Positions 1-8,693 of a DNA stretch of 64,000 nucleotides are shown here, piece by piece. The DNA comes from Archangium lansingense (lineage in GTDB: Bacteria; Myxococcota; Myxococcia; Myxococcales; Myxococcaceae): NCBI RefSeq assembly GCF_026626635.1, contig NZ_JAPNKA010000001.1, forward strand, positions 9,160,501 to 9,224,500. Reading direction: 5' to 3'. A program made the translations under genes and the position numbers. The notes under the pieces were generated by a model that saw only the letters and a list, made by a program, of their open reading frames with translations, had not been told where the DNA came from and did no database searches. Positions within the stretch are counted from its first letter, which is position 1, and the number at the start of each line of letters is the position of its first letter.

Positions 1-3000
1 CAGTCGAGGTTGCCCGGCTCCAGCACCAACAGCGCGCGGAGCGACTTCAACGCGGCGTCGCGATCGTCGAGCTTCTTCTCCTGGACCTCGGCCAGCTCGC
101 GCAGCAGCCCGGCCTGGGCGGGACCCGCGGTCCCCTCCTCCGTCAGCTCGATGATGATTTCCGCGTAGGCATCCAGCGAGTCCGCGTCCTCGGCCGCCTG
201 GCGCGCGGCGGCACGCAGGGGCATGTCACCCGGCGCCAGGCGCAGGGCCCGGGCCAGCGAGGCGAAGGCCAGCTCCGGCTGGCGCAGCTGCGTCAGGTGC
301 ACCTGTGCGACTTGACGAAGCGCCAGCACCCGAGCCGCGTCGTCGCGCGCCACCTCAGCCAGCACGTCCAGCGCGGCCACCAGCTTGCGGTGATCCTTCG
401 TCGCCTCGTAGGCGGGAATGAGTGCACGCGCGGCTTCCTCGCGCGCGTTGCCGTCGCCGAGCATCCCTTCGAGCGCGGCACGGGCATTCACGTCGGAGGG
501 ACGCTGACGGAGGATGTCCGCGAAGCTGCGCACCACATCCGTGCGGTCGCCCGAGGAGTCCTGCAGCACCTGCGAGCGCTTGAGCGTCAGACGCGCCACG
601 CGGTCCAGGTCGCCCGCGTCCTCCGCGAGCGCAATCTGCCGCGCGAGCACCTCACCCAGCTCCCGGTTGCGACCGGCCTTCTCATACAGCTCGGCCAGGC
701 GAGGCAGATGACGCACCTCGTCCGCACCAGAGTGGATGGCCGCCTGGAGGGCCTCGGCGGCCTGCAGCGGCCGGCCCAGCCCGGCGTTGAGTTCCACGAG
801 CTGCATCTGCAGCTCGACCTTCTCCGCCTTCGTGGCCGTGCTGATCCGCTTGCGCAGCAGGGCATCCGCGTCCGCCGCGCGCCCTGCCTTGCCGTACAGG
901 TTGATCAGCCGACCGAGCACCTCGGGAGCCTCGGGCGCCCGCTGCAGCGCCGTCTCCAACGAGCCGATGGCCTCCGGGAGCGCCCCGGACTCCTCGGCCA
1001 GCTTCGCCGCCTCGGAGAGCAACTGCACCGCGAGCGCGGGGGCCTCCGCCTCGGTGGCCAGCGCCCTCAGCACGCGCACCAGCTCGGCGTGAGAGGAGAG
1101 ATCATGCGCCAGGCGCGCTGCCTCGGCGCGGTTCACCTCATCCGCGGGAGCCTCGCGCAGGGCCTTCACGCGCAGGTCGAAGGCAGCCCGGCCGTCAGCG
1201 AGCTGCTTCTCGTGGATATCGGCGATCTGGCCAGACAGCCGCTGACGCACCGCCGCGTCCTTGGTGGCCTCGAGCTGCTGCAGCATCGCGGACACCTGGC
1301 GCTGGTGATCGCCGCTGCGGCCGTAATGGCTGGCCAGCGCCTCGGCGATCTCCGGCGTACGCACACCGGCCGACGCGAGCTTCTCGAGCCCGCCCAGCAC
1401 CACGCCCGTGGCGACATTCTCCGCGAGTAGCTGGAGGAAGAAGCCCACCGCATCCTGCGGGCGGTTCAGGCGCTCGGCGTACAGACGGGCCTGACGCGCC
1501 GCCCAGTCGCTGCGCTCCACCTGCGTCTCGGCCAGCTTCGCCAGCTTGCCGGCCAGCGCCGCGGCCTCCTCGAACTTCGACAGCGCCACACACAGCGCCT
1601 GCAGGCGCCGCACGGGGGACGGGTCTTCCGGAGCGAGCTTCACCAGCTCGCGCACCATGGGCTCCAGCTCGGCCGGAGCCGCTCCGGTGGCCTCACGCTT
1701 GGCGATCTCCCCTTCCAGGCGCAGCTTCGGGTCATCCGCGAGCGCGGCGGCGGACCGGAGCGACTTCACCGCTTCCAGCGCGGCGCTGTCACCCGGAGCG
1801 CGTGCGAGCACCTCCCGCCAGGCCGCCTCAGCGCCCGCCGGGTCCGCCAGCGTGCCCTGGAGCAGTTGCGCAAGGTGCCGCCAGAGCGAGAGGGCCGCCT
1901 CGGGGGGCGCCACCGCGACCGCCTTCCGCAGCGCCACCGCGAGCGCGGGCTCCGCATGGGCCTTGCCCGCCTGCTCCATCACGGAGTCCAGCAGCATGGG
2001 CCGGCCAGGCTCCAACGCCAGGGCGCGGGCGAGGACTTCAAAGGCGCCGCGTGCGTTGTCCGCCTCTTCGTAGAGGAGCGCGAGGCCCTCGCAGAAGGCC
2101 ACGCGCTCGGAGCGCGGGCGGGGGGCGAGCAGCGCCAGGTCCAGCAGCGGCTCCATCGCCTCGAAGTTCTCGTCCTCCGCCAGCAGGCGGGCGAGCTGGA
2201 AGGCAGCAAGCGCGTTGGCCGGGTCCAGCTTGAGCGCGGCCTCGAGGTGCGCGCGCGCCGCGTCCCCGTCCTTCTGATGCAGGCAGAGGTCCGCCAGCCG
2301 CAGCCGCAAGGCCACCTGCGTCACGCGGTCCTTCACCGTGCCGAGGTAGCGCTCCAGCATGGCGAGGGCGTCCGCCGCCCGATCCTGCTCCAGCAACAGC
2401 TCGGCGCCGAGGCTCGCCACGTCCGCGCGCGACGCATCCACGGTGGTGGCCTTCTCGAAGGCGGCCAGTGCCCCGGCCGCGTCGTTGAGCCGCGTGAGGC
2501 GCAGGGTGCCCAGCCGCAGCCACAGGTCCACCTGGGCATTGCGCTCACGCGCCTCGCCCGCCATCGCCTCGAACCAGGCCTGCGCCGGCGCGAAGTCACC
2601 ATTGCGCTCGGCCACGCGCTCGATGAGGTTGAGGGCCTCGGGCATACCGGGCCACAGCAGGAAGCAGCGGTCCAGCGCCTCCTTCACCTTGTCCGTAGCA
2701 GCGGGCTCGTACCAGGCATGCAGCTTGGCCACCAGGAGGGACAGCCGCGCCGCGCTCTTGCGATCGCGCTCCTCCAGGGACATGCCGCGCAGCATGCGCG
2801 CGCGCTCACGCCACGACTGCTCGAAGCGCTGCAGCGTCTGCGCGGCCTTCTCCGCCCGAGCATTCTTCGGATCCAGCTCACGCAGGACGGCCAGGGCCTG
2901 CTGGGCAAGCAGATGCTCGGTGGGGTCCTCCACCAGCCGCTCGGCGAAGGCGGCGTACTCCTCCGCCATACCCTCTCCACCGAGCGCGCTCCGCTCGCGC

Positions 3001-3542
3001 TCCAGCGACTCGAAGACGGGCTGGAAGCGCTCCTCGGACAGGAGGAGCTGGCGGGCGCGCTTGAATGTGGCGCGCTCTGGCTTCGCACGCGCAGCCCGCT
3101 GCAGGCACAGCACCGCACGGTCCCGCCGGAACAGCTTCTGCTCGTGGAAGTTCGCCGCCTTCATGAAGAAGGACGCAGCCTCGTCGCCCTGGCTCAGGGC
3201 GCCGAGCCGCTCCAGCACGTCCACGAGCGCGGCCACGTCCTGGCGAGCCTCGTAGACGATCCTCAGCCCGCGCAGCACGGGCCTCGGGTCCTCGGCGATC
3301 AGCAGCGCGCGCCGCAGCAGCTCCTCGGAACGAGAGGGGTTGCGCAGCCGCTCGTAGGCAAGCTGTCCCGCGCGCACCAAGACCCGCACCGCCTCGGCGG
3401 TCGGTGTCTCTCGCGCGCGTCCCTCGTAGAGACGGATGAGGTCCTCGACGCGGCCTGCCTTCTCGAGTGAAGCCTCGACCTCGGCAAATGGCCGGTCGGA
3501 AGCGACACGCTCAGCGGGTCGACGGAGGTTCGACTGATCCAT
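1..3542 (-). CDS. gltI: GltI-like giant TPR protein of the gliding motor, 5' part only
   Basis: The reading frame opens at ATG 3542 (protein begins MDQSNLRRPAERV) and stays open to the left edge, so about 1180 N-terminal residues are visible and the C-terminus lies outside. The protein is almost wholly alpha-helical tetratricopeptide repeats rich in Ala, Leu, Arg and Glu, with no signal peptide or membrane segment, which implies a cytoplasmic scaffold. In Myxococcus xanthus GltI (AgnC) is a giant cytoplasmic TPR protein of the Agl-Glt focal adhesion machine, lying downstream of gltD to gltH. Position, strand, size and repeat type all agree here. The identity rests on context as much as on sequence, since TPR proteins resemble each other. 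There is no obvious Shine-Dalgarno sequence before the ATG. The preceding gene ends at 3639, so cotranscription is likely. Confidence 0.75.
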   Translation of the reverse strand, partial: MDQSNLRRPAERVASDRPFAEVEASLEKAGRVEDLIRLYEGRARETPTAEAVRVLVRAGQLAYERLRNPSRSEELLRRALLIAEDPRPVLRGLRIVYEARQDVAALVDVLERLGALSQGDEAASFFMKAANFHEQKLFRRDRAVLCLQRAARAKPERATFKRARQLLLSEERFQPVFESLERERSALGGEGMAEEYAAFAERLVEDPTEHLLAQQALAVLRELDPKNARAEKAAQTLQRFEQSWRERARMLRGMSLEERDRKSAARLSLLVAKLHAWYEPAATDKVKEALDRCFLLWPGMPEALNLIERVAERNGDFAPAQAWFEAMAGEARERNAQVDLWLRLGTLRLTRLNDAAGALAAFEKATTVDASRADVASLGAELLLEQDRAADALAMLERYLGTVKDRVTQVALRLRLADLCLHQKDGDAARAHLEAALKLDPANALAAFQLARLLAEDENFEAMEPLLDLALLAPRPRSERVAFCEGLALLYEEADNARGAFEVLARALALEPGRPMLLDSVMEQAGKAHAEPALAVALRKAVAVAPPEAALSLWRHLAQLLQGTLADPAGAEAAWREVLARAPGDSAALEAVKSLRSAAALADDPKLRLEGEIAKREATGAAPAELEPMVRELVKLAPEDPSPVRRLQALCVALSKFEEAAALAGKLAKLAETQVERSDWAARQARLYAERLNRPQDAVGFFLQLLAENVATGVVLGGLEKLASAGVRTPEIAEALASHYGRSGDHQRQVSAMLQQLEATKDAAVRQRLSGQIADIHEKQLADGRAAFDLRVKALREAPADEVNRAEAARLAHDLSSHAELVRVLRALATEAEAPALAVQLLSEAAKLAEESGALPEAIGSLETALQRAPEAPEVLGRLINLYGKAGRAADADALLRKRISTATKAEKVELQMQLVELNAGLGRPLQAAEALQAAIHSGADEVRHLPRLAELYEKAGRNRELGEVLARQIALAEDAGDLDRVARLTLKRSQVLQDSSGDRTDVVRSFADILRQRPSDVNARAALEGMLGDGNAREEAARALIPAYEATKDHRKLVAALDVLAEVARDDAARVLALRQVAQVHLTQLRQPELAFASLARALRLAPGDMPLRAAARQAAEDADSLDAYAEIIIELTEEGTAGPAQAGLLRELAEVQEKKLDDRDAALKSLRALLVLEPGNLD

Positions 3543-3638
3543 GAAGGGCAGGCCTCGCGAAAAGAAAGGGGCGGAAGCGGACTCTACAGCCCGCTCACCG
3601 CCCCCAGCAATTGCGTAAATCCCGCCAACTGTCGAGAT

Positions 3639-5564
3639 TTATTGGCTTTCTTGCTCGTTTGCAGCCGGAGCGGACGAGCTCCCCTCGGAGCCCTTCGCGC
3701 CCTCGGCGCCAGTCTCTTCAGCCTCTTCGGCGGCCGCAGCGGCATCCGCAGGCCGCTTGGGCGGCGGAGTGGCGGGCAGGGCCTGGGCACGCTGCACGCC
3801 CTCGTTGTCACCGAGCTTGGTGAACAGCTCGGTCGCCTTGTCACGCAGCTGGAGCTCTTCCGCCAGGGCAGCGGCCTTCGGCAGATGGCCGATCTGCTCG
3901 TAGAGCACCATGGCCTTCTCCTTGCGGCCGATCTCCTCGTAGAGCGCCGCCGCGGTGGCGGACTCCCCGAGCAGCTCCAGCCAGCGGGCGCGGCCGGCCG
4001 GCTTGTTCTCCGCCTCGGCGCGAGCAAGCTCCTTCTGCGCCAGGGCCTTGGCCTCATCCGCCAGCTTCAGCCGATTGAGGAAGTGGAAGGCCTTGGGCGG
4101 AGGCAGCGTCCCGAGCACCTCCACGGCCTCCTTGCCGCGGCCGGCGTTCACCAGCAGGGTGGCCGCACCGAGCCGATCCCCACGCTCCACCAGGGCCTTC
4201 ACCTCCAGGTCCCGGACGCGGTTGGCCGCCGCGAAGTCGCGGGTGCGCTCGTACGCCTTGCGCGCCAGCGCCAGCTTCCCGGCACGCTCGTAGGCGAGCG
4301 CCGCCTGATCGAACTGACGGGCACGCTCATACAGCCGGGCGACGTTCTCGAAGTCACCCTTGCCGATGTAGATCTCCATCAGCAGCTCATAGGCTCCGGC
4401 CTTCTCGAGCACCTGCGGGAGCTGATCGGCGGGAACCGTCGCCATGAGGCGGCGGGCGGTGTCGTTGTCCTTGCCCGCCAGCGCGCTGCGCAGTGCGCTC
4501 TTCACATCCCCACCGGCCTCGAAGAGGCGGGTGGCATCCGCGAAGGAGTTGTTGCGCTCGTGCATGCGCGCCGCGTCGCGGGTACGGCCCATTCCCTCGA
4601 GCTGCGTCGCCTGCTCCTTCCAGTCACCCGTCAACTCGGGCAGCGGCTGCCGGCCCTCGCGCCCCTCACGGCGCTCCCCCTCGGGGGCACGCTCGCCGCG
4701 CTCCCGGCGCTCACGACGCTCGCCGCGCTCACCCTCACGGCCTTCACGGCGCTCGCCCCGCTCACGGCCCTCACGGCGCTCCCGACGCTCGCCGCGCTCA
4801 CCCTCCCGGCGCTCACCGGAGGGAGGACGGGCGGCAGCGGGCTCCTCGCGCTCAGCCTGCGGCTCGCGGCCGCTCAGCGCAAAGGCCGCCGAGGCACGCT
4901 CCTGATCGCCAGCAGCGCGCCAGGCACGGCCCACCAGGTACATGACGTCCACGTAGGCCTGGAACTTCTCCTTCACCGGATCCGCCGCAGGAGCCGCAGG
5001 CGTGGCCGCACCTTCCGCAGGAGCGGCAGCCTCTGCACCCTCAGCGGGGGCCGCGGGAGCAGCTTCGCCGCCAGCCTCAGGGGCCGCGGTCTCCGCGGGA
5101 GCCTGCGCAGCCTCGGCACCGGCCTCACCGGCCTCACCGGCCGCCGCGCCCTCGGCCTGAGGAGGCCGGGTCTGGCGCTGCACGCGCAGCAGCGTGGTGA
5201 TGAGCCGGCCACGCACGTTGAGGTCCAGCTCCTCGAGCGACTTCACCCGCAGGCTCCGCAGCGAGCGAACGATCGACTCGAGCGGCGACTTCTGAGCGGC
5301 GAAATCGCTCTTGCCCAGTGCCTTCTCCAGGGTGCTCAAATCGGCGATGACGCGCTGGCCCGGACCGATGGGGCCTTCCGCGCGATCGCGCCCGCGGCCA
5401 CGTCCAGGACCATCGCCCCGTCCGCGACCGCCGTCGCGACCACCAAAACCGCCGTCACGACCGCCAAAACCACCACCACCACCGGGACCATCACGGCGCG
5501 GACCCTGACCGGGCGCACCGCCCCGACCACCGCGCGGTCCACCGCTTCCATTCTCCTGAGGCAC
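3639..5564 (-). CDS. TPR-like protein with RG-rich head and RE/GE-repeat linker inside the glt operon
   Basis: This 641-residue protein begins at GTG 5564, preceded by GGGAG seven bases upstream. Residues 1-70 are Gly/Arg/Asp-rich (GGRDGG units). A helical segment follows, then an Ala/Pro/Glu-rich linker at about 140-205, then an Arg/Glu/Gly tandem region (GERRE and GREGE units) at about 245-310. The C-terminal half consists of helical TPR-like repeats with phrases such as ARLYERARQFDQAALAYERAG, and the tail is acidic and Ala-rich. No export signal is visible, so it should be cytoplasmic. It sits between gltH and gltI, where M. xanthus also carries genes that are not named glt. RG-rich and charged low-complexity regions suggest nucleic-acid or multivalent protein binding, but this is inference. 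I do not recognise a specific family. Confidence 0.75.
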   Translation of the reverse strand: MPQENGSGGPRGGRGGAPGQGPRRDGPGGGGGFGGRDGGFGGRDGGRGRGDGPGRGRGRDRAEGPIGPGQRVIADLSTLEKALGKSDFAAQKSPLESIVRSLRSLRVKSLEELDLNVRGRLITTLLRVQRQTRPPQAEGAAAGEAGEAGAEAAQAPAETAAPEAGGEAAPAAPAEGAEAAAPAEGAATPAAPAADPVKEKFQAYVDVMYLVGRAWRAAGDQERASAAFALSGREPQAEREEPAAARPPSGERREGERGERRERREGRERGERREGREGERGERRERRERGERAPEGERREGREGRQPLPELTGDWKEQATQLEGMGRTRDAARMHERNNSFADATRLFEAGGDVKSALRSALAGKDNDTARRLMATVPADQLPQVLEKAGAYELLMEIYIGKGDFENVARLYERARQFDQAALAYERAGKLALARKAYERTRDFAAANRVRDLEVKALVERGDRLGAATLLVNAGRGKEAVEVLGTLPPPKAFHFLNRLKLADEAKALAQKELARAEAENKPAGRARWLELLGESATAAALYEEIGRKEKAMVLYEQIGHLPKAAALAEELQLRDKATELFTKLGDNEGVQRAQALPATPPPKRPADAAAAAEEAEETGAEGAKGSEGSSSAPAANEQESQ

Positions 5565-5576
5565 GTAATTCTCCCG

Positions 5577-6194
5577 CTAAAACGCGTAGCGAAGGTTCGG
5601 CGTCACCGCGAACCCGAATGACTGAGACTTGACGAAGAAGCTGCCCGTCACCTCGATACCTACCGAGAAGTGGCGAAGGCGTGTGTAGTACTCCACTCCC
5701 GGTCCCGCGAATACCAGAATGTCGGGGTCCGGCAGGAGTTGCTGGGGCCTGAACATGGCGTAACCGGCGCCGCCGCGGAGGTAGATCCACGTGCGCTGGA
5801 CCTCCTGGGCATCGGCCAGACCCACCAGGTGGAAACGCGCCACCGCGCCAGGCACCAGCATGGAGAAGTCTCCAGAGGCAGCGCCCCCCGAGTTGCCCAC
5901 GTACTCTGAGCCGGCCCGGTTGGAGGCGCCCATCACGAAGACGCCCAGTGACAGGCGCTCGCCGAGGTCCACGCCCACCTCCACCTGGGCCATCTGCCCG
6001 GGAGAGAAGGGCCGCGGGCTGCCCTCGGGGGCCGGCGGGTTGACGATGAAGTACGGGCCACCGAGCACCGAGAAGTAGATGCCGCGCTCGATCTCCTCAT
6101 AGGTCTCGGCCGGCCTGTCACCGGCGGCCTGCGCATGCGCGAGCGCAGGGATCGCCAGAGCGGCGCAAACAACGAAGGGGCGGAAGGCTTTCAT
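5577..6194 (-). CDS. gltH: Outer-membrane beta-barrel gliding protein GltH/CglE-like
   Basis: The 205-residue product has a clear signal peptide (MKAFRPFVVCAALAIPALAHA, cleavage after the final Ala). The mature part has alternating amphipathic strands with Gly and aromatic residues and ends in LRYAF, a typical C-terminal Phe signature of outer-membrane beta-barrels. The size suits an eight-stranded barrel. In M. xanthus GltH (CglE) is the outer-membrane barrel encoded between gltG and gltI, and loss of cglE is rescued by contact with wild-type cells. The gene lies 12 bases upstream of the next GTG, implying cotranscription with the downstream TPR gene, but a hairpin with a T-run separates it from gltG. 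The assignment is based on fold signature and position. Confidence 0.75.
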   Translation of the reverse strand: MKAFRPFVVCAALAIPALAHAQAAGDRPAETYEEIERGIYFSVLGGPYFIVNPPAPEGSPRPFSPGQMAQVEVGVDLGERLSLGVFVMGASNRAGSEYVGNSGGAASGDFSMLVPGAVARFHLVGLADAQEVQRTWIYLRGGAGYAMFRPQQLLPDPDILVFAGPGVEYYTRLRHFSVGIEVTGSFFVKSQSFGFAVTPNLRYAF

Positions 6195-6247
6195 GCGGTG
6201 CGGACGTTAGCCCAGCAGCGCGGAGACGCCAGTGCCAAAAAGCAAGA

Positions 6248-6277
6248 TGGGCGGCCCCGCCACAGCGGAACCGCCCA
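6248..6277 (-). terminator. Hairpin plus T-run between gltG and gltH
   Basis: A 7-bp stem (TGGGCGG pairs with CCGCCCA) encloses a 16-base loop. On the minus strand it is followed within about ten bases by TTTTT (6236-6240 region). It lies 28 bases after the gltG stop codon and about 50 bases before gltH, so it could terminate or attenuate transcription inside the motility operon. Confidence 0.55.
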
Positions 6278-6305
6278 CCTGAATGTTTTCACGACTCAGC
6301 GGAGG

Positions 6306-8240
6306 CTACTCGCCGGCCGCCTTGAAGATGAACGGGTAGGTCACCACCACCGAGCCCCCGCCCTTGGGCTTGGGGAAGGACCAGGTGCGGACGCGACCGG
6401 CCACGCACTGCTCCAGCTCGGAGTTGCCCGCGCTGGACTGGGCCACGGTGGAGGTGACCACGTTGCCCTCGGAGGCGATGGTGAAGCGGATGGACACCTT
6501 GCCGCCCAGCTTCGGGAAGCGGTTGAGCAGGCTCTCGTAGCAGAAGCGGATCTGCCCCTTGTTGCGCTGGATGACCTGACGGATGAGCTCCTTGTCGAGC
6601 GAGCCGCTCACCGTGGCCTCTTCGGCCGCGATGCCCACGTCCACGCTCTGCTTGCCACCCAGGCCGCCCACGCCGGAGCCGTAACCACCCATGCCACCGC
6701 CACGGCCCTTGGTGCCGACGGCGCCGATGCCGACAACGTCACCGCCACCACCGCCACCACCACCGCCGCCCTTCAGGCCGAGGCCACCGAGGCCACCCAC
6801 CATGCTGCCCTTGCCGACGAGGCCGCCCATGGCGCTCTTCAGATCACCTCCGAGGCCGCCACCGCCGAAGAGACTGGAGGCGCCGCCCTTGCCGCCGAAG
6901 ATCTTGGCCGCCATGTTCTTGGCCGCCGCCTTCTTGTCAGACTTGGCAGCGGCCACGGGCTGGTTGGTCTGCTTGACGACCTCCTTCTTCCCGCTGTCCT
7001 CCTTCTTCTGCTTGGCGGCCTTCTCGGCCTGCTTCTCCGCCTTCTGCTGATTGAGCTTCTCGAGGAACTTGTTCTTCTGCGTCTCGGGCGGCTTGACGAT
7101 GAGCTTGGCCAGGCGCGAGTTGTTGCCCGCCAGCTCGTCCGCGTACTCGTCACCGGCCGCGGCGTGGTTGGCCGCGCTGATGACGAACATCGACGCGAGG
7201 AAGAACATCACCAGGAAGATGTTGATGACGGAGAAGTCCATCGACTCCCCCAGCGGCGCGATGGCGCGCTTGGGCACGGACTCGAAGAGGACCTCCAGCG
7301 TCACCCCGCCCAGGTCCACCCAGAGGAAGTCGTCCTCCTTGAGGGTGATCGCGTAGGCCTCGCCCTCGTGGGTGGCCTTGCCGGACTCGATGACGGCCTT
7401 GAGGTCCGAGGTTTCGCCCTTGCGGGTGAGCTCGCCCTTCATCTTGCCAGTGAAGAGCACGGTGAAGGACTGGCCGTCGGTGCGCACCGCCTCGAAGCGC
7501 TCGCCGCCCAGCTTGGCGTCGCCCATGATGAAGTCGACGCCCTTGGCCGAGCCAACCGAGAAGGAGCGCTTCTGGCCCGGGGCCAGGAAGAAGTCGCCCA
7601 CGCGCTGGTCGCCCCACATGAAGTGCAGGCCCAGTCCGAGCGGACCGTTGCCCTTGCGGGCGACCCGGCGCACGCGCGGAGCGGGCTCCTCGGCCGGAGC
7701 CGGAGCCTGCGCCACGGGAGCCGCCACCGGCTGCGCCACGGCCTTGGGAGCGGGAGCCGCCGCCACCGGCTGCTGCACCACCACCGGCACGGGAGCAGGA
7801 GTCACGGCGGCCGCAGCGGCCGGGGACACCGCCGCCTGGGACAGACCCACGGCCAGCGGGGTCTCGGGAACGGGGGCCACCGGGGCCGGAGCCGGAGCGG
7901 TGCTCGCAGCCGCGGACGCCAGGTTCACCGCAGCCACGGCGGCGGGATTCTCCAGGCGGATGGTGGTGCCACCGACCTTGATCTCATCGCCGAAGGACAG
8001 CTGGCCCTTGTTGACGCGCTTGCCGTTGACGTAGGTGCCCTCGACGCTGCCCATGTCGATGATGGACAGGCTGCCGTCGGCGGCCACCTCGATAACGGAG
8101 TGGATGCGGCTGACCTTCTCGTCCTCCAGGCACAGGTGTGCCGAGGCGAGGCGGCCAATCTTGATGATGTCGCGCTCGAAGTCCTTCGCGGTGACGAGTG
8201 TCTCACCTTTGAAGACCTTGAGTGTCAGAGGCACGGGCAT
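6306..8240 (-). CDS. gltG: FHA-domain inner-membrane gliding motor protein GltG/PglI-like
   Basis: The 644-residue protein starts at ATG 8240 after GGGGA. Residues 20-95 form an FHA domain (IGR, SRIHS and NGKRV motifs) that reads phosphothreonine on partners. A Pro/Ala-rich linker follows at about 105-195, then a beta-rich segment, and one membrane span near 335-357 (FSVINIFLVMFFLASMFVIS). The periplasmic part has a Lys/Glu coiled stretch, a Gly-rich region with a run of about ten Gly near residue 490, and a C-terminal AgmX/PglI-type (TonB-like) domain from about 555 to 640 (FCYESLLNRFPKLGGKVSIR). This architecture is diagnostic for GltG of the M. xanthus gliding machine, which links cytoplasmic and periplasmic parts of the motor. 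It stands between gltF and gltH as expected. Confidence 0.92.
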   Translation of the reverse strand: MPVPLTLKVFKGETLVTAKDFERDIIKIGRLASAHLCLEDEKVSRIHSVIEVAADGSLSIIDMGSVEGTYVNGKRVNKGQLSFGDEIKVGGTTIRLENPAAVAAVNLASAAASTAPAPAPVAPVPETPLAVGLSQAAVSPAAAAAVTPAPVPVVVQQPVAAAPAPKAVAQPVAAPVAQAPAPAEEPAPRVRRVARKGNGPLGLGLHFMWGDQRVGDFFLAPGQKRSFSVGSAKGVDFIMGDAKLGGERFEAVRTDGQSFTVLFTGKMKGELTRKGETSDLKAVIESGKATHEGEAYAITLKEDDFLWVDLGGVTLEVLFESVPKRAIAPLGESMDFSVINIFLVMFFLASMFVISAANHAAAGDEYADELAGNNSRLAKLIVKPPETQKNKFLEKLNQQKAEKQAEKAAKQKKEDSGKKEVVKQTNQPVAAAKSDKKAAAKNMAAKIFGGKGGASSLFGGGGLGGDLKSAMGGLVGKGSMVGGLGGLGLKGGGGGGGGGGDVVGIGAVGTKGRGGGMGGYGSGVGGLGGKQSVDVGIAAEEATVSGSLDKELIRQVIQRNKGQIRFCYESLLNRFPKLGGKVSIRFTIASEGNVVTSTVAQSSAGNSELEQCVAGRVRTWSFPKPKGGGSVVVTYPFIFKAAGE

Positions 8241-8306
8241 GGAAATTCCCCAGTTAGCTTTCGGCGATCTCTAGGACAACACGTGCGGTGGCGGGTTCCC
8301 GGCTTT

Positions 8307-8579
8307 TTACAGCTCGCCCACCGACTGCATCACCTTGTCCTCGAAGTCCTCGCGGATGCGGATCAGATTGGAGTGCTGGACCTTCTTGCGCGCCTCGACG
8401 TACTCGCCGTCCGGCTTGGTGAGGTCACCTTCGATGGTGTCGTCCTCGAAGTCGATGGTCTGCGGGCCCTTCTGGGCCTTGCCACCACCGGCCTCCCTGC
8501 GCGGCGCGCTGTCTTCCTCGTCCTGGGCAAAGGCCGGGGTCACCGCCAGTACCACGCACAGCATCAGGAGCTTCCGCAT
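8307..8579 (-). CDS. gltF: Small periplasmic gliding protein GltF/CglF-like
   Basis: ATG 8579, preceded by GGAGA, gives a 90-residue protein. A longer frame upstream to 8687 exists, but its N-terminus lacks export character. The chosen start produces a signal peptide (MRKLLMLCVVLAVTPAFA, then QDEED). The mature part is short and highly charged, with EDDTIEGDLTKPDGE and a C-terminal helix ending QSVGEL. In M. xanthus gltF (cglF) is a small exported protein encoded between gltE and gltG, and the position and size match. There is no recognisable enzymatic motif. Confidence 0.75.
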   Translation of the reverse strand: MRKLLMLCVVLAVTPAFAQDEEDSAPRREAGGGKAQKGPQTIDFEDDTIEGDLTKPDGEYVEARKKVQHSNLIRIREDFEDKVMQSVGEL

Positions 8580-8693
8580 GACTTTCTCCGAGCGGTTCCC
8601 CCCACCGGGGTTCCGCATCACGTCCGCCAGCGCCGGAATCCGGCGCCAGCGGACGAAGGTTCGCATCAATCCCCCCACCCTCGCCACTGCCTC

